From positions 6,347,501 through 6,411,500 of the forward strand of contig JAKSXM010000247.1 of NCBI GenBank assembly GCA_022575985.1: a stretch of DNA of 64,000 nt, written 5' to 3'. Of this stretch, positions 1 to 14,393 are shown in pieces; within the stretch, counting starts at the first letter, position 1, and each line of letters starts with the position of its first letter. The position numbers and the translations under genes were made by a program. Source of the stretch: Anagrus nilaparvatae. Lineage: Eukaryota; Arthropoda; Insecta; Hymenoptera; Mymaridae. The notes under the pieces are model-generated. The model did no database searches and was not told where the DNA came from. It saw nothing but the letters and a program-made list of their open reading frames with translations.

Positions 1-2150
1 GATAGCATTGAAATATTCGTATTGAATTTAACAGAAACTATACCCCACTTTAATTTTTTTTCGTTAACAACTTAAAAAGATAAACTCATATTGATTGTCC
101 ACAATTTGAAAAACTTCTAAAAATTTAAATACAAGTTGTCGGGTGTGTATTTTGTATTTTTATATTTTTGAATTTTTTATTTGTAAAAATTGTATTTTCA
201 AATATTTTTATTGACTTTAGCACAAACTATACGTCATTCTAAATTTTTTTGTAATAGTGTCCTAAAAATTTTGTAATAGTGATTTATATAAAAGTTGGAA
301 TTTCAAATATTTTTATGCAATGATAGCATTGAAATATTTTTATTGACTTTAGCAGAAACTAAACGCTATTCTAATTTTTTTTCGATTAGTGTACTGTTTT
401 ATATAAAAAATGTAATTTCAAATATTTTTATGCAATGATTGTATTGAAATATTATTATTGACTTTAGCATAAACTATCCGCCATTCTAAATTCTTTTTAA
501 TAATGCTCTGTTATACATAAAAATTGGCATTTCAAATATTTTTATGCGATGATTGCATTGAAATATTTTTACCGACTTTAGCAGAAACTATACGCCATTC
601 TAAATTTTTTTTGAATAATGCTCTTTTATATATTAAAATTGGCAGTTCAAATATTTTTATGCAATGATTGCATTGAAATATTTTTATTGACTTTAGCAAA
701 AACTGTACGCTATTCTAAATTTTTTCTAATATTATACTGTTTTATACAAAAGTTGGAATTTCAAAAGTTTTTATGCAATGATAGCATTGATATTTTTTTT
801 TTGACTTTAGCAGAAACTATACATCACTTTAAATTTTTTTCTAATAGTGTCCTGTTTTATATAAAAATTGTAATTTAAAATGTTTTTATGCAATGTTAGC
901 ATAGAAATATTTTTATTGACTTTAGCAGAAACTATCCGCCATTCTAAATTCTTTTTAATAATGCTCTGTTATACATAGAAATTGGCATTTCAAATATTTT
1001 TATGCAATGATTGCATCGAAATATTTTTACCGACTTTAGCAGAAACTATATGCTATTATAAATTTTTTTCGATTAATGTCCTGTTTTATACAAAAGTTGT
1101 AATTTAAAATATTTTTATGCAATGATTGCATTGAAATATTATTATTGACTTTAGCAGAAACTGTACTCCATTCTAAATTTTTTTGAATAATGCTCTGTTA
1201 TAAATAAAAATTGGGATTTCAAATATTTTTATGCAATGATAGCATTGAAATATTTGTATTGACTTTAGCAGAAACTATCCGCCATTGTAAATTTTTTTTA
1301 ATAGTGTTGTGTTTTCAAAAGTTAATATTTCAAATATTTTTATGCAATGATTGCATTGAAATATTTTTATTGACTTTAGCAAAAACTGTACGCTATTCTA
1401 AATTTTTTCTAATATTATACTGTTTTATACAAAAGTTGGAATTTCAAAAGTTTTTATGCAATGATAGCATTGATATTTTTTTTTTGACTTTAGCAGAAAC
1501 TATACATCACTTTAAATTTTTTTCTAATACTGTCCTGTTTTATATAAAAATTGTAATTTAAAATGTTTTTATGCAATGTTAGCATAGAAATATTTTTATT
1601 GACTTTAGCAGAAACTATCCGCCATTCTAAATTCTTTTTAATAATGCTCTGTTATACATAGAAATTGGCATTTCAAATATTTTTATGCAATGATTGCATT
1701 GAAATATTTTTACCGACTTTAGCAGAAACTATATGCTATTATAAATTTTTTTCGATTAATGTCCTGTTTTATACAAAAGTTGTAATTTAAAATATTTTTA
1801 TGCAATGATTGCATTGAAATATTATTATTGACTTTAGCAGAAACTGTACTCCATTCTAAATTTTTTTGAATAATGCTCTGTTATAAATAAAAATTGGGAT
1901 TTCAAATATTTTTATGCAATGATAGCATTGAAATATTTGTATTGACTTTAGCAGAAACTATCCGCCATTCTAAATTTTTTTTAATAGTGTTGTGTTTTCA
2001 AAAGTTAATATTTCAAATATTTTTATGCAATGATTGCATTGAAATATTTTTATTGACTTTAGCAGAAACTGTACTCCATTCTAAATTTTTTTGAATAATG
2101 CTCTGTTATATATAAAAATTGTGATTTCAAATATTTTTAAGTAATGTTAA
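1..2150. repeat. 115-bp satellite array, segment 1
   Basis: Head-to-tail monomers of 114-115 bp (for example the phrase TTTCAAATAT starts at 301, 416 and 530). Each monomer carries a dyad box CAATG-N4-CATTG, then TTGACTTTAGCAGAAACT, then a T-rich run and an imperfect GTTTTATA stretch. There are about 19 copies here. The 60-120 codon open frames across it arise only because many monomers lack stops in one frame; the same peptide is repeated and no start or coding signal is special. It continues after the MITE at 2151-2676. Confidence 0.95.
662..2027. repeat. 683-bp tandem duplication within the satellite
   Basis: Positions 662-1344 and 1345-2027 are near-identical blocks of six monomers. Shared private variants, such as the AAAAACTGTACGC form and the CAATGTTAGCATAG form of the dyad (about 891 and 1574), recur at exactly 683 bp. 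Boundaries are approximate to one monomer. This is a higher-order repeat made by in-register unequal exchange. Confidence 0.8.
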
Positions 2151-2676
2151 GGTTCTTTACAATTAAAATTACGGTATTTTGACAGATCATTTTTCGTGGT
2201 AGCTTAAATAAAAAAAAAAGTACGACAACGTCGCACAATGTTTGTAGGCACGCGATTTTATTTACATGATTATTATTATAATATTATGCGTGTATTTTGA
2301 ACGTCGACGTTGTCACCTTAAAATTTTCATCGGTTTTTTATTTTTTCTTATTAAAATATCTTTTATAAGAAAACCACAATTTATTTAAAAATCGAATAGT
2401 TGTTTCTTCAACAAGTAATTTACTTGGTGCAATATTTAAAAAAAAAATCTTTTGTTCAGTTTCGGCGTTGACAGTAAATAAAAATCTCAAACCCGTGTTT
2501 TTTGACTCGGCTCCTATGCTTGCAATGTATAAGAATTCAACTTTGGAGCTTTGTATCTCCTAAACGAAAACCACAATTTTCTTAAAATTTTATTTTTATG
2601 TGTATTATTATAATATAAAGCCCCTATAAAAATTTTAGCGATTTCTATTGTCGTCTAAATTACTGGTGAACTACCA
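2151..2676. mobile_element. 526-bp MITE inserted in a satellite monomer
   Basis: The satellite phrase that elsewhere reads AATGTTAACATTG is split here. TAA ends at 2150 and TAA starts again at 2677, giving a 3-bp target duplication around 526 bp of unrelated sequence. The ends are loosely inverted (GGTTCTTTAC at the left; the right end reads GGTAGTTCACC on the other strand). An internal inverted pair GACAACGTCG / CGACGTTGTC lies near 2224 and 2306. No ORF is present. Superfamily is not assigned; a 3-bp TAA duplication would suit several DNA transposon groups. The phrase AACTTTGGAGCTTTGT near 2540 recurs at about 32,863. Confidence 0.7.
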
Positions 2677-2954
2677 TAACATTGAAATATTTTTGTTGAC
2701 TTTGGCAGAATCTATACGTCAATCTGAATGTTTTTCGAATAGTGTCCTGTTTTATACAAAAGTTGGGATTTCATATATTTTTATGCAATGATTGCATTGA
2801 AATATTTGTTTAGAATATTTTTTGAATTTATTGACCAAATATTGACTTTAGCGGAAACTGTGCGCTATTCTAAATTTTTTCTTATAGTGTACTGTTTTAT
2901 TCAAAAATTGGAAATTCAAATATTGTTATGCAATTATTGCATTAATATATTTTT

Positions 2955-5944
2955 ATTGACTTTAGCAGAAACATTACTCCATTCTAAATTTTTTTGAATA
3001 ATGCTTTGTTATATATAAAAATTGGGATTTCAAATATTTTTAAGTAATGTTAACATTGAAATATTTTTATTGACTTTGGTAGAATCTATACGTCAATCTG
3101 AATGTTTTTCGAGTAGTGTCCTGTTTTATACATAAGTTGGAATTTTAAAAGTTTTTATGCAATGATAGCATTGAAATAATTTTATTGACTTTAGCAGAAA
3201 CTATCCGGCATTCTAAATTTTTTTGAATAGTGTTGTGTTTTATACAAAAGTTAACATTTCAAATATTTTTATGCAATGATTGCATTTAAATATTTTTATT
3301 GGCTTTAGCAGAAACTGTACTCCATTCTAAATTTTTTTGAATAATGCTTTGTTATATATAAAAGTTAGGAATTCAAATATTTTTATGCAATGTTAACATT
3401 GAAATATTTTTATTCACTTTGGCAGATACTATACGTCAAACTGAATGTTTTCCGAATAGTTTCCTGTTTTATACAAAAGTTGGAATTTAAAAAATTTTTA
3501 TGCAATGATAGCATTGAAATAATTTTATTGACTTTAGCAGAAACTATCCGGCATTCTAAATTTTTTTGAATAGTGTTGTGTTTTCAAAAGTTAATATTTC
3601 AAATATTTTTATGCAATGATAGCATTGAAATAATTTTATTGACTTTAGCAGAAACTATCCGGCATTCTAAATTTTTTTGAATAGTGTTGTGTTTTATACA
3701 AAAGTTAACATTTCAAATATTTTTATGCAATGATTGCATTTAAATATTTTTATTGACTTTAGCAGAAACTGTACGATATTCTAAAGTTTTTCTAATAGTG
3801 TACTGTTTTACACAAAAGTTGGAATTTCAAATATTTTTATGCGATTATTGCATTGAAATATTATTATTGGCTTTAGCAGAAACTGTACTCCATTCCAAGT
3901 TTTTTTGAATAATGCTTTGTTATATATAAAAGTTGGGATTTCAAATATTTTTATGCAATGTTAACATTGAAATATTTTTATTCACTTTGGCAGATACTAT
4001 ACGTCAATCTGAATGTTTTCCGAAAAGTGTCTGTTTTATACATCTGTTTTTTTCAAAAGTTAAGATTTCACATATTTTTATGCAATGATTGTATTGAAAC
4101 ATTATTATCGACTTTAGCACAAACTGTACTACATTCTAAATTTTTTTGAATAATGCTTTGTTATATATAAAAATTGGGATTTCAAATATTTTTATGCAAT
4201 GTTAACATTGAAATATTTTTATTGACTTTGGCAGAAACTATACATCAATCTGAATGTTTTTCGAATAGTGTCCTATTTAATACAAAAGTTGGGATTTCAT
4301 ATATTTTTATGCTACGATTGCATTGAAATATTTTTATTGACCTTAGCAGAAACTGTACGCTATTCTAAATTTTTTCTAATAGTGTACTGTTTTATACAAA
4401 AGTTGGAATTTCAAATATTTTTATGCAATGATTGCATTGAAATAATATTATTGACTTTAGCAGAAACATTACTCCATTCTAAATTTTTTTGAATAATGCT
4501 TTGTTATATATAAAAATTGGGATTTCAAATATTTTTAAGTAATGTTAACATTGAAATATTTTTATTGACTTTGGTAGAATCTATACGTCAATCTGAATGT
4601 TTTTCGAGTAGTGTCCTGTTTTATACATAAGTTGGAATTTTAAAAGTTTTTATGCAATGATAGCATTGAAATAATTTTATTGACTTTAGCAGAAACTATC
4701 CGGCATTCTAAATTTTTTTGAATAGTGTTGTGTTTTATACAAAAGTTAACATTTCAAATATTTTTATGCAATGATTGCATTTAAATATTTTTATTGGCTT
4801 TAGCAGAAACTGTACTCCATTCTAAATTTTTTTGAATAATGCTTTGTTATATATAAAAGTTAGGAATTCAAATATTTTTATGCAATGTTAACATTGAAAT
4901 ATTTTTATTCACTTTGGCAGATACTATACGTCAAACTGAATGTTTTCCGAATAGTTTCCTGTTTTATACAAAAGTTGGAATTTAAAAAATTTTTATGCAA
5001 TGATAGCATTGAAATAATTTTATTGACTTTAGCAGAAACTATCCGGCATTCTAAATTTTTTTGAATAGTGTTGTGTTTTCAAAAGTTAATATTTCAAATA
5101 TTTTTATGCAATGATAGCATTGAAATAATTTTATTGACTTTAGCAGAAACTATCCGGCATTCTAAATTTTTTTGAATAGTGTTGTGTTTTATACAAAAGT
5201 TAACATTTCAAATATTTTTATGCAATGATTGCATTTAAATATTTTTATTGACTTTAGCAGAAACTGTACGATATTCTAAAGTTTTTCTAATAGTGTACTG
5301 TTTTACACAAAAGTTGGAATTTCAAATATTTTTATGCGATTATTGCATTGAAATATTATTATTGGCTTTAGCAGAAACTGTACTCCATTCCAAGTTTTTT
5401 TGAATAATGCTTTGTTATATATAAAAGTTGGGATTTCAAATATTTTTATGCAATGTTAACATTGAAATATTTTTATTCACTTTGGCAGATACTATACGTC
5501 AATCTGAATGTTTTCCGAAAAGTGTCTGTTTTATACATCTGTTTTTTTCAAAAGTTAAGATTTCACATATTTTTATGCAATGATTGTATTGAAACATTAT
5601 TATCGACTTTAGCACAAACTGTACTACATTCTAAATTTTTTTGAATAATGCTTTGTTATATATAAAAATTGGGATTTCAAATATTTTTATGCAATGTTAA
5701 CATTGAAATATTTTTATTGACTTTGGCAGAAACTATACATCAATCTGAATGTTTTTCGAATAGTGTCCTATTTAATACAAAAGTTGGGATTTCATATATT
5801 TTTATGCTACGATTGCATTGAAATATTTTTATTGACCTTAGCAGAAACTGTACGCTATTCTAAATTTTTTCTAATAGTGTACTGTTTTATACAAAAGTTG
5901 GAATTTCAAATATTTTTATGCAATGATTGCATTGAAATATTATT
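2955..5944. repeat. 1,495-bp tandem duplication (13 monomers)
   Basis: Blocks 2955-4449 and 4450-5944 repeat the same ordered set of monomer variants. For example the AGAAACATTACTCC variant and the CGAGTAGTGTCC variant recur 1,495 bp apart, as do the blocks at 3958 and 5453 and at 4268 and 5763. 1,495 bp is 13 monomers. Edges were placed where the ordered variants stop agreeing and are good to a few tens of bases. Confidence 0.8.
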
Positions 5945-8645
5945 ATTGGCTTTAGCAGAAACTGTACTCCATTCCAAGTTTTTTTGAATAATGCTTTGTT
6001 ATATATAAAAATTGGGATTTCAAATATTTTTATGCAATGTTAACATTGAAATATTTTTATTGACTTTGGCAGAAACTATACATCAATCTGAATGTTTTTC
6101 GAATAGTGTCCTATTTAATACAAAAGTTGGGATTTCATATATTTTTATGCTACGATTGCATTGAAATATTTTTATTGACCTTAGCAGAAACTGTACGCTA
6201 TTCTAAATTTTTTCTAATAGTGTACTGTTTTATACAAAAGTTGGAATTTCAAATATTTTTATGCAATGATTGCATTGAAATATTATTATTGGCTTTAGCA
6301 GAAACTGTACTCCATTCCAAGTTTTTTTGAATAATGCTTTGTTATATATAAAAGTTGGGATTTCAAATATTTTTATGCAATGTTAACATTGAAATATTTT
6401 TATTCACTTTGGCAGATACTATACGTCAATCTGAATGTTTTCCGAAAAGTGTCTGTTTTATACATCTGTTTTTTTCAAAAGTTAAGATTTCACATATTTT
6501 TATGCAATGATTGTATTGAAACATTATTATCGACTTTAGCACAAACTGTACTACATTCTAAATTTTTTTGAATAATGCTTTGTTATATATAAAAATTGGG
6601 ATTTCAAATATTTTTATGCAATGTTAACATTGAAATATTTTTATTGACTTTGGCAGAAACTATACATCAATCTGAATGTTTTTCGAATAGTGTCCTATTT
6701 AATACAAAAGTTGGGATTTCATATATTTTTATGCTACGATTGCATTGAAATATTTTTATTGACCTTAGCAGAAACTGTACGCTATTCTAAATTTTTTCTA
6801 ATAGTGTACTGTTTTATACAAAAGTTGGAATTTCAAATATTTTTATGCAATGATTGCATTGAAATAATATTATTGACTTTAGCAGAAACATTACTCCATT
6901 CTAAATTTTTTTGAATAATGCTTTGTTATATATAAAAATTGGGATTTCAAATATTTTTATGCAATGTTAACATTGAAATATTTTTATTGACTTTGGCAGA
7001 AACTATACATCAATCTGAATGTTTTTCGAATAGTGTCCTGTTTTATACAAAAGTTGGGATTTCATATATTTTTATGCTACGATTGCATTGAAATATTTTT
7101 ATTGACCTTAGCAGAAACTGTACGCTATTCTAAATTTTTTCTAATAGTGTACTGTTTTATACAAAAGTTGGAATTTCAAATATTTTTATGCAATGATTGC
7201 ATTGAAATAATATTATTGACTTTAGCAGAAACATTACTCCATTCTAAATTTTTTTGAATAATGCTTTGTTATATATAAAAATTGGGATCTCAAATATTTT
7301 TATGCAATGTTAACATTGAAATATTTTTATTGACTTTGGCAGAAACTATACATCAATCTGAATGTTTTTCGAATAGTGTCCTATTTAATACAAAAGTTGG
7401 GATTTCATATATTTTTATGCTACGATTGCATTGAAATATTTTTATTGACCTTAGCAGAAACTGTACGCTATTCTAAATTTTTTCTAATAGTGTACTGTTT
7501 TACACAAAAGTTGGAATTTCAAATATTTTTATGCAATGATTGCATTGAAATATTATTATTGGCTTTAGCAGAAACTGTACTCCATTCCAAGTTTTTTTGA
7601 ATAATGCTTTGTTATATATAAAAGTTGGGATTTCAAATATTTTTATGCAATGTTAACATTGAAATATTTTTATTCACTTTGGCAGATACTATACGTCAAT
7701 CTGAATGTTTTCCGAAAAGTGTCTGTTTTATACATCTGTTTTTTTCAAAAGTTAAGATTTCACATATTTTTATGCAATGATTGTATTGAAACATTATTAT
7801 CGACTTTAGCACAAACTGTACTACATTCTAAATTTTTTTGAATAATGCTTTGTTATATATAAAAATTGGGATTTCAAATATTTTTATGCAATGTTAACAT
7901 TGAAATATTTTTATTGACTTTGGCAGAAACTATACATCAATCTGAATGTTTTTCGAATAGTGTCCTATTTAATACAAAAGTTGGGATTTCATATATTTTT
8001 ATGCTACGATTGCATTGAAATATTTTTATTGACCTTAGCAGAAACTGTACGCTATTCTAAATTTTTTCTAATAGTGTACTGTTTTATACAAAAGTTGGAA
8101 TTTCAAATATTTTTATGCAATGATTGCATTGAAATAATATTATTGACTTTAGCAGAAACATTACTCCATTCTAAATTTTTTTGAATAATGCTTTGTTATA
8201 TATAAAAATTGGGATTTCAAATATTTTTATGCAATGTTAACATTGAAATATTTTTATTGACTTTGGCAGAAACTATACATCAATCTGAATGTTTTTCGAA
8301 TAGTGTCCTGTTTTATACAAAAGTTGGGATTTCATATATTTTTATGCTACGATTGCATTGAAATATTTTTATTGACCTTAGCAGAAACTGTACGCTATTC
8401 TAAATTTTTTCTAATAGTGTACTGTTTTATACAAAAGTTGGAATTTCAAATATTTTTATGCAATGATTGCATTGAAATAATATTATTGACTTTAGCAGAA
8501 ACATTACTCCATTCTAAATTTTTTTGAATAATGCTTTGTTATATATAAAAATTGGGATTTCAAATATTTTTATGCAATGTTAACATTGAAATATTTTTAT
8601 TGACTTTGGCAGAAACTTTACATCAATCTGAATGTTTTTCGAATA
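5763..8645. repeat. Nested 343-bp trimer and 1,270-bp higher-order repeats
   Basis: A three-monomer unit of 343 bp is iterated at 5763 and 6106, at 6690, 7033 and 7376, and at 7960 and 8303. The block 6380-7375 also recurs at 7650-8645, a spacing of 1,270 bp or 11 monomers. The same pattern is copied into 10,061-12,300 by the larger 3,681-bp duplication. Confidence 0.75.
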
Positions 8646-11600
8646 GTGTCCTGTTTTATATAAAAATTGGAATTTAAAAAATTTTTATGCAATGATAGCA
8701 TTAAAATATTTTATTGACTTTAGCAGAAACTATATGCCATTCTAAATTTTATTGAAAAGTGTTGTGTTTTTTTCAAAAGTTAAGATTTCACATATTTTTA
8801 TGCAATGATTGCATTGAAATATTATTATCTACTTTAGCAGAAACTGTACTCCATTCTAAATTTTTTTGAATAATGCTTTGTTATATATAAAAATTGGGAT
8901 TTCAAATATTTTTATGCAATGTTAACATTGAAATATTTTTATTGACTTTGGCAGAAACTATACGCCATTCTAAATTTTTTTTGAATAATGCTCTGTTATA
9001 TATTAAAATTGGCATTTGAAATATTTTTATGCAATAATAGCATTGAAATATTTTTATTGACTTTAGCAGAAACCAAACGCCATTCTAAATTTTTTTGAAT
9101 ATTGTTGTGTTTTAGACAAAAGTTAAGATTTCAAATATTTTTATGCAATGTTAACATTAAAAAATTTTTATTGACTTTGGCAGAAACTATACGTCAATCT
9201 GAATGTTTTTCGAATATTGTCCTTTTTTATACAAAAGTTGGTATTTCAAATATTTTTATGCAATGATTGCATTGAAATATTTTTATTGACTTTAGCAGAA
9301 ACTGTACGCTATTCTAAATTTTTTCTAATATTATACTGTTTCATACAAAAGTTGGAATTTCAAAAGTTTTTATGCTACGATTGCATTGAAATATTTTTAT
9401 TGACCTTAGCAGAAACTGTACGCTATTCTAAATTTTTTCTAATAGTGTACTGTTTTATACAAAAGTTGGGATTTCAAATATTTTTATGCAATGTTAACAT
9501 TGAAATATTTTTTTTGACTTTGGCAGAAACTTTACATCAATCTGAATGTTTTTCGAATAGTGTCCTGTTTTATATAAAAGTTGGAATTTAAAAATTTTTA
9601 TGCAATGATAGCATTAAAATATTTTATTGACTTTAGCAGAAACTATATGCCATTCTAAATTTTATTGAAAAGTGTTGTGTTTTTTTCAAAAGTTAAGATT
9701 TCACATATTTTTATGCAATGATTGCATTGAAATATTATTATCTACTTTAGCAGAAACTGTACTCCATTCTAAATTTTTTTGAATAATGCTTTGTTATATA
9801 TAAAAATTGGGATTTCAAATATTTTTATGCAATGTTAACATTGAAATATTTTTATTGACTTTGGCAGAAACTTTACATCAATCTGAATGTTTTTCGAATA
9901 GTGTCCTGTTTTATACAAAAGTTGGAATTTAAAAAATTTTTATGCAATGATTGCATTGAAATATTATTATTGGCTTTAGCAGAAACTGTACTCCATTCCA
10001 AGTTTTTTTGAATAATGCTTTGTTATATATAAAAGTTGGGATTTCAAATATTTTTATGCAATGTTAACATTGAAATATTTTTATTCACTTTGGCAGATAC
10101 TATACGTCAATCTGAATGTTTTCCGAAAAGTGTCTGTTTTATACATCTGTTTTTTTCAAAAGTTAAGATTTCACATATTTTTATGCAATGATTGTATTGA
10201 AACATTATTATCGACTTTAGCACAAACTGTACTACATTCTAAATTTTTTTGAATAATGCTTTGTTATATATAAAAATTGGGATTTCAAATATTTTTATGC
10301 AATGTTAACATTGAAATATTTTTATTGACTTTGGCAGAAACTATACATCAATCTGAATGTTTTTCGAATAGTGTCCTATTTAATACAAAAGTTGGGATTT
10401 CATATATTTTTATGCTACGATTGCATTGAAATATTTTTATTGACCTTAGCAGAAACTGTACGCTATTCTAAATTTTTTCTAATAGTGTACTGTTTTATAC
10501 AAAAGTTGGAATTTCAAATATTTTTATGCAATGATTGCATTGAAATAATATTATTGACTTTAGCAGAAACATTACTCCATTCTAAATTTTTTTGAATAAT
10601 GCTTTGTTATATATAAAAATTGGGATTTCAAATATTTTTATGCAATGTTAACATTGAAATATTTTTATTGACTTTGGCAGAAACTATACATCAATCTGAA
10701 TGTTTTTCGAATAGTGTCCTGTTTTATACAAAAGTTGGGATTTCATATATTTTTATGCTACGATTGCATTGAAATATTTTTATTGACCTTAGCAGAAACT
10801 GTACGCTATTCTAAATTTTTTCTAATAGTGTACTGTTTTATACAAAAGTTGGAATTTCAAATATTTTTATGCAATGATTGCATTGAAATAATATTATTGA
10901 CTTTAGCAGAAACATTACTCCATTCTAAATTTTTTTGAATAATGCTTTGTTATATATAAAAATTGGGATCTCAAATATTTTTATGCAATGTTAACATTGA
11001 AATATTTTTATTGACTTTGGCAGAAACTATACATCAATCTGAATGTTTTTCGAATAGTGTCCTATTTAATACAAAAGTTGGGATTTCATATATTTTTATG
11101 CTACGATTGCATTGAAATATTTTTATTGACCTTAGCAGAAACTGTACGCTATTCTAAATTTTTTCTAATAGTGTACTGTTTTACACAAAAGTTGGAATTT
11201 CAAATATTTTTATGCAATGATTGCATTGAAATATTATTATTGGCTTTAGCAGAAACTGTACTCCATTCCAAGTTTTTTTGAATAATGCTTTGTTATATAT
11301 AAAAGTTGGGATTTCAAATATTTTTATGCAATGTTAACATTGAAATATTTTTATTCACTTTGGCAGATACTATACGTCAATCTGAATGTTTTCCGAAAAG
11401 TGTCTGTTTTATACATCTGTTTTTTTCAAAAGTTAAGATTTCACATATTTTTATGCAATGATTGTATTGAAACATTATTATCGACTTTAGCACAAACTGT
11501 ACTACATTCTAAATTTTTTTGAATAATGCTTTGTTATATATAAAAATTGGGATTTCAAATATTTTTATGCAATGTTAACATTGAAATATTTTTATTGACT

Positions 11601-13625
11601 TTGGCAGAAACTATACATCAATCTGAATGTTTTTCGAATAGTGTCCTATTTAATACAAAAGTTGGGATTTCATATATTTTTATGCTACGATTGCATTGAA
11701 ATATTTTTATTGACCTTAGCAGAAACTGTACGCTATTCTAAATTTTTTCTAATAGTGTACTGTTTTATACAAAAGTTGGAATTTCAAATATTTTTATGCA
11801 ATGATTGCATTGAAATAATATTATTGACTTTAGCAGAAACATTACTCCATTCTAAATTTTTTTGAATAATGCTTTGTTATATATAAAAATTGGGATTTCA
11901 AATATTTTTATGCAATGTTAACATTGAAATATTTTTATTGACTTTGGCAGAAACTATACATCAATCTGAATGTTTTTCGAATAGTGTCCTGTTTTATACA
12001 AAAGTTGGGATTTCATATATTTTTATGCTACGATTGCATTGAAATATTTTTATTGACCTTAGCAGAAACTGTACGCTATTCTAAATTTTTTCTAATAGTG
12101 TACTGTTTTATACAAAAGTTGGAATTTCAAATATTTTTATGCAATGATTGCATTGAAATAATATTATTGACTTTAGCAGAAACATTACTCCATTCTAAAT
12201 TTTTTTGAATAATGCTTTGTTATATATAAAAATTGGGATTTCAAATATTTTTATGCAATGTTAACATTGAAATATTTTTATTGACTTTGGCAGAAACTTT
12301 ACATCAATCTGAATGTTTTTCGAATAGTGTCCTGTTTTATATAAAAATTGGAATTTAAAAAATTTTTATGCAATGATAGCATTAAAATATTTTATTGACT
12401 TTAGCAGAAACTATATGCCATTCTAAATTTTATTGAAAAGTGTTGTGTTTTTTTCAAAAGTTAAGATTTCACATATTTTTATGCAATGATTGCATTGAAA
12501 TATTATTATCTACTTTAGCAGAAACTGTACTCCATTCTAAATTTTTTTGAATAATGCTTTGTTATATATAAAAATTGGGATTTCAAATATTTTTATGCAA
12601 TGTTAACATTGAAATATTTTTATTGACTTTGGCAGAAACTATACGCCATTCTAAATTTTTTTTGAATAATGCTCTGTTATATATTAAAATTGGCATTTGA
12701 AATATTTTTATGCAATAATAGCATTGAAATATTTTTATTGACTTTAGCAGAAACCAAACGCCATTCTAAATTTTTTTGAATATTGTTGTGTTTTAGACAA
12801 AAGTTAAGATTTCAAATATTTTTATGCAATGTTAACATTAAAAAATTTTTATTGACTTTGGCAGAAACTATACGTCAATCTGAATGTTTTTCGAATATTG
12901 TCCTTTTTTATACAAAAGTTGGTATTTCAAATATTTTTATGCAATGATTGCATTGAAATATTTTTATTGACTTTAGCAGAAACTGTACGCTATTCTAAAT
13001 TTTTTCTAATATTATACTGTTTCATACAAAAGTTGGAATTTCAAAAGTTTTTATGCTACGATTGCATTGAAATATTTTTATTGACCTTAGCAGAAACTGT
13101 ACGCTATTCTAAATTTTTTCTAATAGTGTACTGTTTTATACAAAAGTTGGGATTTCAAATATTTTTATGCAATGTTAACATTGAAATATTTTTTTTGACT
13201 TTGGCAGAAACTTTACATCAATCTGAATGTTTTTCGAATAGTGTCCTGTTTTATATAAAAGTTGGAATTTAAAAATTTTTATGCAATGATAGCATTAAAA
13301 TATTTTATTGACTTTAGCAGAAACTATATGCCATTCTAAATTTTATTGAAAAGTGTTGTGTTTTTTTCAAAAGTTAAGATTTCACATATTTTTATGCAAT
13401 GATTGCATTGAAATATTATTATCTACTTTAGCAGAAACTGTACTCCATTCTAAATTTTTTTGAATAATGCTTTGTTATATATAAAAATTGGGATTTCAAA
13501 TATTTTTATGCAATGTTAACATTGAAATATTTTTATTGACTTTGGCAGAAACTTTACATCAATCTGAATGTTTTTCGAATAGTGTCCTGTTTTATACAAA
13601 AGTTGGAATTTAAAAAATTTTTATG
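6264..13625. repeat. 3,681-bp tandem segmental duplication (32 monomers)
   Basis: 6264-9944 and 9945-13,625 appear to be adjacent direct copies. Rare variants prove it: GGGATCTCAAAT occurs at about 7284 and 10,965, exactly 3,681 bp apart, and a 124-codon open stretch at 9217 recurs unchanged at 12,898. At the junction (about 9,930-9,950) a GGAATTTAAAAAATTTTT monomer start is joined inside the ATGCAATGAT box to a monomer of a different type, as expected for unequal crossing-over within homologous monomers. Near-identity of the copies implies a recent event. Confidence 0.85.
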
Positions 13626-14393
13626 CAATGATAGCATTAAAATATTTTATTGACTTTAGCAGAAACTATATGCCATTCTAAATTTCTTTGAAAAGTGTTG
13701 TGTTTTTTTCAAAAGTTAAGATTTCACATATTTTTATGCAATGATTGCATTGAAATATTATTATCGACTTTAGCAGAAAGTGTGCTCCATTCTAAATATT
13801 TTTGAATAATGCTCTGTTATATATAAAAATTGGGATTTCAAATATTTTTATGCAATGTTAACATTGAAATATTTTTATTGACTTTGGCAGAAACTATACG
13901 TCAATCTGAATGTTTTCCGAATAGTGTCTGTTTTATACATCTGTTTTATACAAAAGTTGGAATTTCAAATATTTTTATGCGATTATTGCATTGAAATATT
14001 ATTATTGGCTTTAGCAGAAACTGTACTCCATTCTAAATTTTTTTGAATAATGCTTTGTTATATATAAAAGTTGGAATTTCAAATATTTTTATGCAATGTT
14101 AACATTGAAATATTTTTATTGACTTTGGCAGAAACTATACGCCATTCTAAATTTTTATTGAATAATGCTCTGTTATATATTAAAATTGGCATTTGAAATA
14201 TTTTTATGCAATAATAGCATTGAAATATTTTTATTGACTTTAGCAGAAACCAAACGCCATTCTAAATTTTTTTGAATATTGTTGTGTTTTAGACAAAAGT
14301 TAAGATTTCAAATATTTTTATGCAATGTTAACATTGAAAAATTTTTATTGACTTTGGCAGAAACTATACGTCAATCTGAATGTTTTTCGAATA

